From NCBI RefSeq assembly GCF_014203355.1, contig NZ_JACHIR010000001.1, positions 8,124,038-8,188,037 on the forward strand: 64,000 nt of DNA, in the 5' to 3' direction. Under the pieces are notes generated by a model that had not been told where the DNA came from, searched no databases, and saw only the letters and a list, made by a program, of their open reading frames with translations. Positions within the stretch are counted from its first letter, which is position 1. Every line of letters starts with the position of its first letter. Positions 43,970 to 51,952 of this stretch are shown here, piece after piece. The stretch is from Kutzneria kofuensis. GTDB lineage: Bacteria; Actinomycetota; Actinomycetes; Mycobacteriales; Pseudonocardiaceae. The translations under genes and the position numbers were made by a program.

Positions 43970-44601
43970 CCGAGCCGTGGGCCGACTGCCGGCGACTGTC
44001 CCATGTGGATGGTCTGGTCGCCGGGCTGTCGGCGCTGTGCGGGATGCTCGGCCCGAAGGTGCTGCCCTTCGGGCCGGGCGGCCACGCCCTGGTGCCGAGG
44101 TCGGTGGCCGAGACGGCGACCTCGGCCTGGTTCGGCGGCGTGCTCTCCGAACGCTCCGCCGAACCGGAGCAACCGCTCACCGACGAACTGCTGTCCGCCG
44201 CCGGCCTGGTCGCCCTCCGTCGGCCCGTGCCGCCGGGGCCTCGGGTGGTGGAAACCGATCTGTGGTGGGCGACCGGAATCGCCTGGGTACGCCTCGGCGC
44301 CTCGGCGGCGCTGGCCGAGGACTGCCTGGCCCACCTGGAAACCCGTTCGCTGTTGGGCAACCTGCTCGTCGCCGGTCAGCTCGCCGACGCGCTGACCGGC
44401 CAGCTCACGGTGGACGCGTTGCTGCTGGGCGGTTCCCGGCCGACGCCGGCCCTGCTGCACGAGGCGCACCGACAGATCACCGAGACCGACCGGGCGCTGT
44501 CACGGCTGCGCGGGGCCGGCGGCTTCCTGGCCGACGGGCCGGGCGCGGCCGTGCACCTCTCGGAACTGCTCGCCGACGTCTACCTGGGTGGGACGCCATG
44601 A
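43966..44601 (+). CDS. Small protein resembling the C-terminal helical domain of acyl-CoA dehydrogenases
   Basis: A 211-residue protein. The segment GASAALAEDCLAHLETRSLLGNLLVAGQLADALTGQL looks like the helical C-terminal domain of an acyl-CoA dehydrogenase, but no complete flavin-binding middle domain is present. Its stop overlaps the start of a full-length homologue (ATGA). It may be a non-catalytic partner of that enzyme. The assignment is by eye and needs a profile search. Confidence 0.55.
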   Translation: MTEPWADCRRLSHVDGLVAGLSALCGMLGPKVLPFGPGGHALVPRSVAETATSAWFGGVLSERSAEPEQPLTDELLSAAGLVALRRPVPPGPRVVETDLWWATGIAWVRLGASAALAEDCLAHLETRSLLGNLLVAGQLADALTGQLTVDALLLGGSRPTPALLHEAHRQITETDRALSRLRGAGGFLADGPGAAVHLSELLADVYLGGTP

Positions 44602-45740
44602 TCGTGCTGGACGACCGGCTGTGCGCGCTGCGGGCCCGGTCGGCCGAGTGGGCGGCCGACCTGCGGGCCATCGCGCTGGACCTGGACCGTGATCCCGACC
44701 TGATCCGCCGCCACCTGAACCTGCCGGTGATCGAGCACATCGGACTGTTCCAGTACCCGCGCCGGTTCCACCCCCGCCCGCTCGTCGTCGACGGGCACCG
44801 GTTCCACGGCGACAGCGCCCTGGAACACGTGGTGTGCTTCGAAGAACTGGCGGCCGGCGACATCGGGGCCCTGATTGCCGCGCCCGGCGCGCCGATGGCC
44901 GGGCCGCTGGTCGCGCTGCTCGGCGACGACGACCAGCAGGAGGCGTTCTTCGGCCGGCTGCTGGCCGAGCACACGTGGACCTTCCTGGCGCTGACCGAGC
45001 CGGGCGGCGGCTCGGCCACCGACCGCCTGGCGACCACCATCGAGGATCTCACGTTGTCCGGGGCCAAACGGTACATCGGCAACGCCACCCGGTCCGGGAT
45101 CGGCGTGGTGTTCGCCCGGTCCGGCCCCGGGCCGCTGGGCATCCGGGCCGTGCTGGTGCACGGGGACGACCCCGGGTTCAGCGCCACCGCGCTGCCCACC
45201 GTCGGCCTGCGGGCCGCGCTGCTGAGCCAGGTCGACCTGCGCGGTGTGCCGCTCGACCGGTCGCGGCTGCTCGGCGAGCACATGTCCGCCGCCCGCCGCG
45301 GCACCTGGAGCTGGGTGCGGGTGTTCAACCGCATCCGTCCCGCCGTCGCCGCCATGGCGCTGGGGATCGCCCGTGCCGCCTACGACTACGTCCGCACCAA
45401 CCGCCATGCGCTTTCCCCGGCCGAACGCGACCGGTTGGCGGCGCTCGGCGTGCGCATTGACGGCGTGCGCCAACTGGTCTGGCGCTCGGCGGTGGCCGTG
45501 GACGCCGACCCCGCGGACGGCCACCTGGCCTCCGCCGCCAAGGCGTGCGCCACCAGCCTGGCCGAGGACGCCGCCGCCGCCGCGCTCGGCTTCTTCGGCG
45601 CCGGCGCGCGCCTGGACCATCCGCTGCTGGACAAGCTGGCCCGGGACGCCCGTGGGACGGAGTTCATGGAGGGCACGGGGAACGTGCAGAAACTCGCCGT
45701 CTACCACCACCTCGCGCGAAGGAGAAGGGATCATGGCTGA
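44598..45740 (+). CDS. Acyl-CoA dehydrogenase-like flavoprotein
   Basis: A 380-residue acyl-CoA-dehydrogenase fold enzyme. The middle domain shows FLALTEPGGGSATDRLATTI (flavin-contacting TEPxxGS type) and SGAKRYIGNAT. The C-terminal domain has EFMEGTGNVQKLAVYHHLAR with the conserved catalytic Glu position. It would desaturate or otherwise oxidise an acyl thioester, here probably bound to the operon ACP. Oxidation of an N-N bond (hydrazine to hydrazone or azo) is an interesting alternative. It overlaps the MATE gene by 8 bp. Confidence 0.86.
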   Translation: MIVLDDRLCALRARSAEWAADLRAIALDLDRDPDLIRRHLNLPVIEHIGLFQYPRRFHPRPLVVDGHRFHGDSALEHVVCFEELAAGDIGALIAAPGAPMAGPLVALLGDDDQQEAFFGRLLAEHTWTFLALTEPGGGSATDRLATTIEDLTLSGAKRYIGNATRSGIGVVFARSGPGPLGIRAVLVHGDDPGFSATALPTVGLRAALLSQVDLRGVPLDRSRLLGEHMSAARRGTWSWVRVFNRIRPAVAAMALGIARAAYDYVRTNRHALSPAERDRLAALGVRIDGVRQLVWRSAVAVDADPADGHLASAAKACATSLAEDAAAAALGFFGAGARLDHPLLDKLARDARGTEFMEGTGNVQKLAVYHHLARRRRDHG

Positions 45741-47271
45741 ACACGACCGCGACTACCTGCCGGCGCCCCCCGGCGGCGCCCCCGCCGGCCCACCCGGCGG
45801 CACGATGGGCGCGCCGCCCGGCGGCGGCATGGGCGGTCCGCCCGGGGGTGGCATGGGCGGTCCGCCCGGGGGACCGATGGACGGACCTCCTGGGGGCGGC
45901 GGTCCGCCGGACGGGCCGCCGGGAGCGTGGGCGGTGCCGGGACCGGACCGGACCTCGATCCGCCGGGCGCTGATCCGGCTGGTGGTGCCGATGGCGCTGG
46001 CCGAGGTGGTGGGGCTGCTGGTGCTGGTCGGCGTGACCGCGCTGCTGGGCCGGATGGGCGGCGACGCGCTGTACATCCGGGCCCTGTACATGCCGGTGGC
46101 GAGCCTGTTCCTGGCCCTGTTCATCGCCTTCGACATCAGCAACCAGGTGACGGCGGCGATCAACCGGGGCCGGGGCCGGCCGCAGGACGTGGCGCCGATG
46201 GCGGCGAGCTTCGCCCGCGCCTGGCTGATGCTGGGCACGGTGCTGTCGATGGTGCTGCTCTACGGCGCGCCGACGCTGGCGGTGGCGCTGCGGGTGCCGC
46301 CGTGGGCGTTCGGGGACTTCATCGAGTTCGTGCAGTGGATGGCGTTGGCGGAGCTGACGTACATCGGCGTGGTCCTGTGCGCGTCGAGCCTGCGCGGCTT
46401 CGGGCACACCCGGCACGCGGCGGTGGTGACGCTGCTCGGCGCGGTGATCCAGTTCGGCGGCGTGGCGCTGGTGGGCCTCGGCGGCGGGGTGGGCGTGGAG
46501 AGCGTGCCGCTGTTCATCGCGGTGTCCTCGGCGGTGGGCCTGGTCCTCGGCCTGTTCCTGTTGCGCCGCACCGGGTTGTGGCAGCGGGGACAGCGGCTGC
46601 CCTGGCAGCCGGAGGTCATCGTCCAGCTCCGCCGGATCGGCCTGCCGGTGGCGACCACCCAGGTGATCCTGTTCGGAGCGAACTTCGTGCTGCTGCGCGT
46701 GCTCGGCGAGTTCGACGTGTCGGTGGTGTCGGCGTTCTCCAGCTCCTCCAGCCTGCAGGTGCTCCTGCTGATGCCGGGCATCGTGCTCGGCTCGGCCACC
46801 GCGATCGTGCTCAACCAGCAGCGCGGGGCCGGCAGGCTTGCCTGGCTGCCGAACACCCTGCGCACCGGCATGGAGCTCACGTTCGGCGTGTACGTGCTGA
46901 TCGGCGTCCTGGTGTGGGCGCTGGCCGGCCCGCTGGGCTCGCTGATGACCAGCTCGGCCCCGGTGGCCGGCCAGACGGCGTTGTACCTGGGCACGATCGG
47001 CCTGACCTACGTGCTCCAGGGGCCGGTGCTGACCTCGCTGAACGTGATGGAACAGTTGGGCGCCGGGCTGCTCGCGGTGTCGCTTAACCTCTTCTACTAC
47101 GCGGTGATCGTGGTGGCCAGCGTGCTGGTGGTGGCCGCGTCGCACGACCCGATGGCCTTCTACCGCACGGTGGCGCTGGCCAACCTGGCCGGGATCGCGG
47201 TGCTGTTCGCGGTGGCCTTCGTGGTGCGCCGGGCCAGCCGGGGCGGCGGGCGACCGGCGTTCGCGGGCTGA
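45733..47271 (+). CDS. MATE-family efflux transporter with Pro/Gly-rich N-terminal extension
   Basis: A 512-residue multidrug efflux protein with 12 hydrophobic segments and duplicated MATE halves (LIRLVVPMALAEVVGLLVLVGV and LRRIGLPVATTQVILFGANF). Residues about 10-65 form a cytoplasmic tail rich in GGPPGG and GGMGG repeats, which MATE proteins normally lack. The ATG at 45733 follows AAGGGA and lies inside the end of the upstream gene. In this operon it probably exports the product or an intermediate. A similar proline-rich tail often mediates protein contacts; its function here is unknown. Confidence 0.88.
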   Translation: MAEHDRDYLPAPPGGAPAGPPGGTMGAPPGGGMGGPPGGGMGGPPGGPMDGPPGGGGPPDGPPGAWAVPGPDRTSIRRALIRLVVPMALAEVVGLLVLVGVTALLGRMGGDALYIRALYMPVASLFLALFIAFDISNQVTAAINRGRGRPQDVAPMAASFARAWLMLGTVLSMVLLYGAPTLAVALRVPPWAFGDFIEFVQWMALAELTYIGVVLCASSLRGFGHTRHAAVVTLLGAVIQFGGVALVGLGGGVGVESVPLFIAVSSAVGLVLGLFLLRRTGLWQRGQRLPWQPEVIVQLRRIGLPVATTQVILFGANFVLLRVLGEFDVSVVSAFSSSSSLQVLLLMPGIVLGSATAIVLNQQRGAGRLAWLPNTLRTGMELTFGVYVLIGVLVWALAGPLGSLMTSSAPVAGQTALYLGTIGLTYVLQGPVLTSLNVMEQLGAGLLAVSLNLFYYAVIVVASVLVVAASHDPMAFYRTVALANLAGIAVLFAVAFVVRRASRGGGRPAFAG

Positions 47272-48578
47272 TGGCCCGGGTCGAACGCCACCAGATCCGG
47301 TTCGACGGCGGGCCGGCGGCCATGGGACCGGCGACCTGGGCCCAGCACGAGATGTGGTCGCTGATGCGGGCGCGCGGGCCGTGCGGCGGGTTCTACAACC
47401 TGTCGCGAACCGTGCTCGTGCCGCCCGGCCCGACCGTGGCCGACGTGCTCGACCGCCTGGCCGAACTGGTGGCGCGGCACCAGTCCCTGCGCACGCTGTT
47501 CCACCCCGGCCCGGACGGCGATCCGGTGCAGCAGGTGGTGCCGGCGGGGGAGTTCCCGGTCGACGTCCTGCTCACGACCTCGCCCCGGGATCCCGACCCG
47601 GTCGGGCTCGCGGTGCGGCACGAACGGGCGATGACCCGCGAGGAGTTCGCGCTGGACTCGGACCTCCCGGTGCGTGCGCTGGTCGGCGTGACCGACGGCG
47701 TGCCCCGGGCGGTCACGCTGTGCGTGCCGCACGTGGCCGCCGACCTGGCCGGCATGCGGGTGGCCATGGCCGAGTTGGCCTGGTCGCTGGACGCGAGCGA
47801 GGTCCGGCGGCGAGCGCGCCCGCCGGCCCCGCAACCGCTGGACCTGGTGGCGTGGCAGCAATCCCCGGCCGGGCGGGCGGCCGCCGGCCGGGCAGCGGCC
47901 CATCTGCGGGCCGAGCTCGCGACCCGGCCGGCCCGGATGTTCCCGTCGGCCCGCCGGGCCGAGTTCGTCGCCTGCGGGATCGAGTCGCCGGCGCTCGACT
48001 TCGCCCTGGACCTGCTGGCGTTGCGGCACAACGTGAGCACGTCGGTCGTGCTGATGACGGCGGTCACGACACTGCTCGGCCGGTGGTGCGAGACGAGCCG
48101 GTGCGCGGTGCAACTGGTGGCCGGCAACAGGTTCGGGCCGGCCGAGCGGGCGACGGTCGGCAACCTGATCCAGGAAGTGCCGGTCACGATCTCCGTGTCG
48201 GGCGCCGAGTTCGCCGACCGCCTGCGCGCGACCTGGACCGCCTCGATGCGGGCCTACCGGGCCGCGCGCTTCCCACCGGGGCTGCTGACCGAGGCGGCCC
48301 GGGGCCGGGCGGTGGAGATGGACTGCTTCCTCAACGACGCCCGCGCGTCGGTGCGGGCCGACCCGAACCGGCGGCCGGTCGCCCTGCTGCCGGCCGCCGC
48401 GACGTTCCGGCCGACCGACTTCCGGCCGGACCGGCCGTTCACGCTGCTCGCGCTGGACGGCGTCGAGGCGATCCGGCTGCTGCTGGCCGCCGACACGGGG
48501 GTGCTGTCGGCCGACCAGGCCGAGCGGTTCCTGCGGCGGCTGGAGCACGAGCTGCTCGAGCTGGCGCGGTCGTGCTGA
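47271..48578 (+). CDS. Free-standing NRPS condensation-domain enzyme (SgcC5-like)
   Basis: A 435-residue protein with the condensation-domain fold: WAQHEMWSLMRARG at the C1 position and ARHQSLRTLF at C2. The catalytic motif reads PHVAADLAG, keeping the second His (His154) and Asp158 of HHxxxDG while the first His is Pro. SgcC5 in C-1027 is such a stand-alone enzyme, joining a carrier-bound beta-amino acid to the enediyne core. This protein is therefore the best candidate to attach a carrier-bound acyl group to the core or sugar. The ATG overlaps the MATE stop by 1 bp. Confidence 0.85.
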   Translation: MARVERHQIRFDGGPAAMGPATWAQHEMWSLMRARGPCGGFYNLSRTVLVPPGPTVADVLDRLAELVARHQSLRTLFHPGPDGDPVQQVVPAGEFPVDVLLTTSPRDPDPVGLAVRHERAMTREEFALDSDLPVRALVGVTDGVPRAVTLCVPHVAADLAGMRVAMAELAWSLDASEVRRRARPPAPQPLDLVAWQQSPAGRAAAGRAAAHLRAELATRPARMFPSARRAEFVACGIESPALDFALDLLALRHNVSTSVVLMTAVTTLLGRWCETSRCAVQLVAGNRFGPAERATVGNLIQEVPVTISVSGAEFADRLRATWTASMRAYRAARFPPGLLTEAARGRAVEMDCFLNDARASVRADPNRRPVALLPAAATFRPTDFRPDRPFTLLALDGVEAIRLLLAADTGVLSADQAERFLRRLEHELLELARSC

Positions 48579-48721
48579 CCTCCTGGCGCGACCGTGCCAC
48601 GTAAATGTCGTGCTGACACGGAGAAAGGGCGCGGCCGAACCAGGGAAACCGTTGGTATCAATGGCTTACGGCAATGCGGCGGCCGCGAACCGGGCGGCCG
48701 GAAGCCACTGAGAGGTCGCAG

Positions 48722-49393
48722 ATGTCAATTCCCGTCTCCATCGACACACAAGAGATCACCGATCTGAGCGTCGCGGTCCTCGCCGCCAACGAGGTGCTGT
48801 GCCGCGGCACGGAGTCGGTGCTCGGCTCGCTGCCCGCGGTCCGCGCGGTGCACCGCTGCGACGGCCCGGACGCCCTGGTCCGGTTCGTCGCCGAGCACAC
48901 CGTCGACTTCCTGCTCGTGGCGGCGGCTGACGCGCACTGGCTGGACGCGGTGCGGGACCGGCTGTCCGGGGTGAAGGTGCTGGTCCTGATCGACGAGTCG
49001 GCCGCGCCCGACCAGTTCGGCGACGCCCCGGTGCCCATCGACGGTTTCCTGTCCCAGCACGACCTGTCCGCGCATTCGCTGTGGGACGGCCTGCGCCGGT
49101 GCGCCCGGGGCGAGCTGCCCATGCCGTCGGCCTTCGCCCGTGACCTGCTGGCCCGGGCCGAGACCCCGGCCTCGGCCCAGCGGATGCGCACGGCCAAGCT
49201 GACCAGCCGCGAGACCGAGGCGCTGACCCTGCTGGTGATGGGTCTGAGCAACAAGCAGATCGCGCGCCGGCTGGCCATCTCCAGCCACGGGGCCAAGCGG
49301 CTGGTCGGCAGCATCATGCTCAAGCTCAACTCGCCCAACCGGACCACGGCCGCGGTCAACGCGGTGCGGGCCGGCATCGTCGAGGGTCTGTGA
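48722..49393 (+). CDS. LuxR-family regulator with degenerate receiver domain
   Basis: A 223-residue NarL-type regulator. The receiver-like part has FLLVAAADAHW where a phospho-Asp would be expected, with a weak acidic pocket. The GerE helix-turn-helix KLTSRETEALTLLVMGLSNKQIARRLAIS is intact. It resembles the orphan regulator at 26874. The 143 bp upstream contain no gene and likely its promoter. It precedes a methyltransferase by 12 bp and may be cotranscribed with it. Confidence 0.87.
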   Translation: MSIPVSIDTQEITDLSVAVLAANEVLCRGTESVLGSLPAVRAVHRCDGPDALVRFVAEHTVDFLLVAAADAHWLDAVRDRLSGVKVLVLIDESAAPDQFGDAPVPIDGFLSQHDLSAHSLWDGLRRCARGELPMPSAFARDLLARAETPASAQRMRTAKLTSRETEALTLLVMGLSNKQIARRLAISSHGAKRLVGSIMLKLNSPNRTTAAVNAVRAGIVEGL

Positions 49394-49405
49394 GGACGCC
49401 ACCCG

Positions 49406-50305
49406 ATGACCGCTGACACCTCCCAGCAGCCCGAGATGTTCGCCGAGGTGGCCAAGACCGCGCGCTGGACGGCGGCGGCCCGGGCCCGCGAGAGCCGCCG
49501 GCCGGACCGGCTGTTCACCGACCCGTTCGCCGCCGGGCTGGCCGGCGCCGAGGGCGCCGACCTGCTCGCGCACTTCCACCCGGACTACGCCGCCAGCGAG
49601 GGAAACCCCTTCCTGCCCATCCGCACCCGCTGGTTCGACGACTTCATCACCGCCTCGGTCGGCCCGCACCGCTGCCAGGTGGTCGGCCTCGGCGCCGGCC
49701 TGGACACCCGCGCCCTGCGGCTGGACTGGCCGGACGGCGCCGTGGTGTACGAGGTGGACCAGGAAGACCTGCTGGCGTACAAGGAGAGCCGGCTGCCGGC
49801 CGACAGCGCGGCGATCCGCTGCGTGCGGCGGACCGTGCCGGTGAACCTGGCCGAGGACTGGGCCGGCGCGCTGTGCGGGGCCGGTTTCGACCCGGGCCTG
49901 CCGACAGTGTGGTTCGCCGAGGGACTGCTGTTCTACCTGCCCGAGGCGATGGCGCACAGCGTGCTCTCGACCGCGGCCGCGCTGTCCGCGCCGGATTCGC
50001 GGCTGGCGGCCGACCTGATCGGCACCGGCATCTTCAGTTTCCCGTACCTTCGGCGGTTCCTGGGCCGGCTGGAGGAGGCCGGCAGCCCGTGGCGGTTCGG
50101 CACCGACGAACCCGGACGCTTCGTCGAGGGCACCGGTTGGTCGGTCACCGACGTGCGGCAGCCGGGCGAGCCGGGGGCCAACTACGGGCGCTGGCCGGCC
50201 GCCGCGGTGGCCGCCTCGATCCGCGGCCTGCCCCGCAGCTATCTGGTCGCGGCCCGGCGGTCGGGCCACCGCACGTCCGAAGATGCCGCCGGCAGCGCCG
50301 GTTGA
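49406..50305 (+). CDS. SAM-dependent methyltransferase (leucine-carboxyl-methyltransferase-like)
   Basis: A 299-residue methyltransferase of the LCM/PPM family: ARWTAAARARESRRPDRLFTDPFA near the start, the SAM motif VVGLGAGLDTRAL, the acidic EVDQEDLLAYK, and LFYLPEAMA. Family members methylate carboxylates or hydroxyls of small molecules, and many occur in actinomycete biosynthetic clusters. It stands 12 bp after the LuxR gene. The substrate is unknown. Confidence 0.88.
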   Translation: MTADTSQQPEMFAEVAKTARWTAAARARESRRPDRLFTDPFAAGLAGAEGADLLAHFHPDYAASEGNPFLPIRTRWFDDFITASVGPHRCQVVGLGAGLDTRALRLDWPDGAVVYEVDQEDLLAYKESRLPADSAAIRCVRRTVPVNLAEDWAGALCGAGFDPGLPTVWFAEGLLFYLPEAMAHSVLSTAAALSAPDSRLAADLIGTGIFSFPYLRRFLGRLEEAGSPWRFGTDEPGRFVEGTGWSVTDVRQPGEPGANYGRWPAAAVAASIRGLPRSYLVAARRSGHRTSEDAAGSAG

Positions 50306-50347
50306 GCACTCTGGACGGGCCCCGTCCCGACCACTCACGAGGAGGAC

Positions 50348-51532
50348 ATGGTGCCCACCACCGCTAGCCCGACGCGGGCGGAGCTCGTGCGCCGTGCCGG
50401 CGAGCTGATCCCGGTGCTGCGCAAGCACGCCGACTGGGCGGAGGACAACCGCCGCCTGCACGAGGAGACCATCGAGGCGCTGGCGGCGGCCGGGATCTTC
50501 CGGATGCGGGTGCCCGCCCGCTACGGCGGCTACGAGTCCGACACCGCCACCCTGGTCGACGTGGCCGCGCAGCTGGCCCGGGCCGACGGCTCGACGGCGT
50601 GGACCGCCTCGGTGTACTGGATCCCGGGCTGGATGGTGACCCTGTTCCCGGACGAGGTGCAGGACGAGGTGTTCGGCACGCCGGACGTGCGTGTGTGCGG
50701 CACGCTGAGCCCCAGCGCCATCGCCGTCCCGGCCGAGGGCGGCGTGGTGGTGAACGGCAAGTGGGGCTTCATCAGCGGCGGCCTGCACAGCCAGTGGCAG
50801 GTGATCATCGCGGTGCTGGCCGCCGACGGCGGCGAGCCGTACCCGGTGATGGCCGTGGTGCCGATGAGCGATCTGCTGATCGTGGACGACTGGCACACCT
50901 CGGGCCTGCGGGGCAGCGGCAGCGTCAGCACCGTCGCCAAGGACCTGTTCGTGCCGGCGCACCGGGTGCTGCCGCTACCGGCAGTCCTGAGTGGACAGAC
51001 GCCGCCCAACGCCAGTTCGGACTCGCCGATCTACCGCAACCCGCTGCTGCCGGTCGCCTCCGCCTCCTCGGTCGGCACCGTGCTGGGCCTGGCCCACAGC
51101 GCGCTGGCGGCGTTCCACAAGCGGCTGCCCGACCGGAAGATCACCTACACCGGCTACGACAAGCAGATCGAGGCGCCCCTGACCCACCACCAGGTGGCCG
51201 AGGCGACGATGAAGGTCGACCAGGCCGACTTCCACGCCCACCGGCTGGCCGCGCTGGTCGACGGCAAGGGCGAGGACGGCTCGCCGTGGTCGCTGCTGGA
51301 GCGGGCGCAGGCCCGCGCCGACATGGGCGCGGTGTGCCGGCTGGCCAAGGAGGCCGTCGACGTGCTGGCCTCGGCCAGCGGCGGCTCCTCCATCTACCGC
51401 GACGTGCCGATCCAGCGCATCGCCCGGGACGTCAACGCGGTGAACCTGCACGCGCTGATGCACCCGGACACCAACTTCGAGCTGTACGGCCGGGTCCTGT
51501 GTGGACTGCCGCCCAACACGCTCTACATCTGA
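50348..51532 (+). CDS. Two-component flavin monooxygenase/acyl-CoA dehydrogenase-fold hydroxylase
   Basis: A 394-residue group D-type flavin monooxygenase with the acyl-CoA-dehydrogenase fold (HsaA, HpaB-like). Its N-terminus EETIEALAAAGIFRMRVPARYGGYE is typical, followed by GSTAWTASVYWIPGWM, VNGKWGFISGG (middle domain) and SGLRGSGSVSTVAKDLFVP. It lacks the acyl-CoA-dehydrogenase catalytic Glu motif and would use reduced flavin plus O2 to hydroxylate an aromatic or related substrate. The necessary flavin reductase is not in the window. SgcC does a comparable hydroxylation in C-1027, but the substrate here is unknown. Confidence 0.83.
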   Translation: MVPTTASPTRAELVRRAGELIPVLRKHADWAEDNRRLHEETIEALAAAGIFRMRVPARYGGYESDTATLVDVAAQLARADGSTAWTASVYWIPGWMVTLFPDEVQDEVFGTPDVRVCGTLSPSAIAVPAEGGVVVNGKWGFISGGLHSQWQVIIAVLAADGGEPYPVMAVVPMSDLLIVDDWHTSGLRGSGSVSTVAKDLFVPAHRVLPLPAVLSGQTPPNASSDSPIYRNPLLPVASASSVGTVLGLAHSALAAFHKRLPDRKITYTGYDKQIEAPLTHHQVAEATMKVDQADFHAHRLAALVDGKGEDGSPWSLLERAQARADMGAVCRLAKEAVDVLASASGGSSIYRDVPIQRIARDVNAVNLHALMHPDTNFELYGRVLCGLPPNTLYI

Positions 51533-51550
51533 CCGGAAGGGGACCCCAGC

Positions 51551-51952
51551 ATGACCGCCAGCAACTCCGACCTGGCCGCGGTGGTGGCGCTGACCCAGCG
51601 CGTCGTCGCGGCCTGGGCCTACCAGGACGCCGACGCGTTCGCCGGCGTGTTCACCGAGGACGGGACGATGATCCTGCCCGGCGTGTACCGCAAGGGGCGC
51701 GCCGAGATCGGCTCCTACATGGCCGAGGCGTTCGCCGGGCCGTACCGCGGCACCCAGGTCACCGGCAAGCCGCTGGACACCCGCTTCCTCGGCCCGGACA
51801 CCGCCCTGCTGATCACCCAGGGCGGCGTGCTGCACGCCGGCGAGTCCGACGTGGCCGACGACCGCGCCATCCGGGCCAGCTGGCTCGCGGTCAAGCAGGA
51901 CGGCCAGTGGTGGCTGGCGGCGTACCAGAACAGCCCGCGCACCGCGTCATGA
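51551..51952 (+). CDS. SgcJ/EcaC-family NTF2-like protein
   Basis: A 133-residue SnoaL/NTF2-like protein that matches the SgcJ/EcaC family: [31 protein letters not shown] at the start and [21 protein letters not shown] at the end. SgcJ-type proteins are conserved in nine-membered enediyne clusters and are thought to assist early polyene or core processing. GGAAGGGGA before the ATG gives a good start. Its end overlaps the next FAD gene start (ATGA). Confidence 0.9.
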   Translation: MTASNSDLAAVVALTQRVVAAWAYQDADAFAGVFTEDGTMILPGVYRKGRAEIGSYMAEAFAGPYRGTQVTGKPLDTRFLGPDTALLITQGGVLHAGESDVADDRAIRASWLAVKQDGQWWLAAYQNSPRTAS

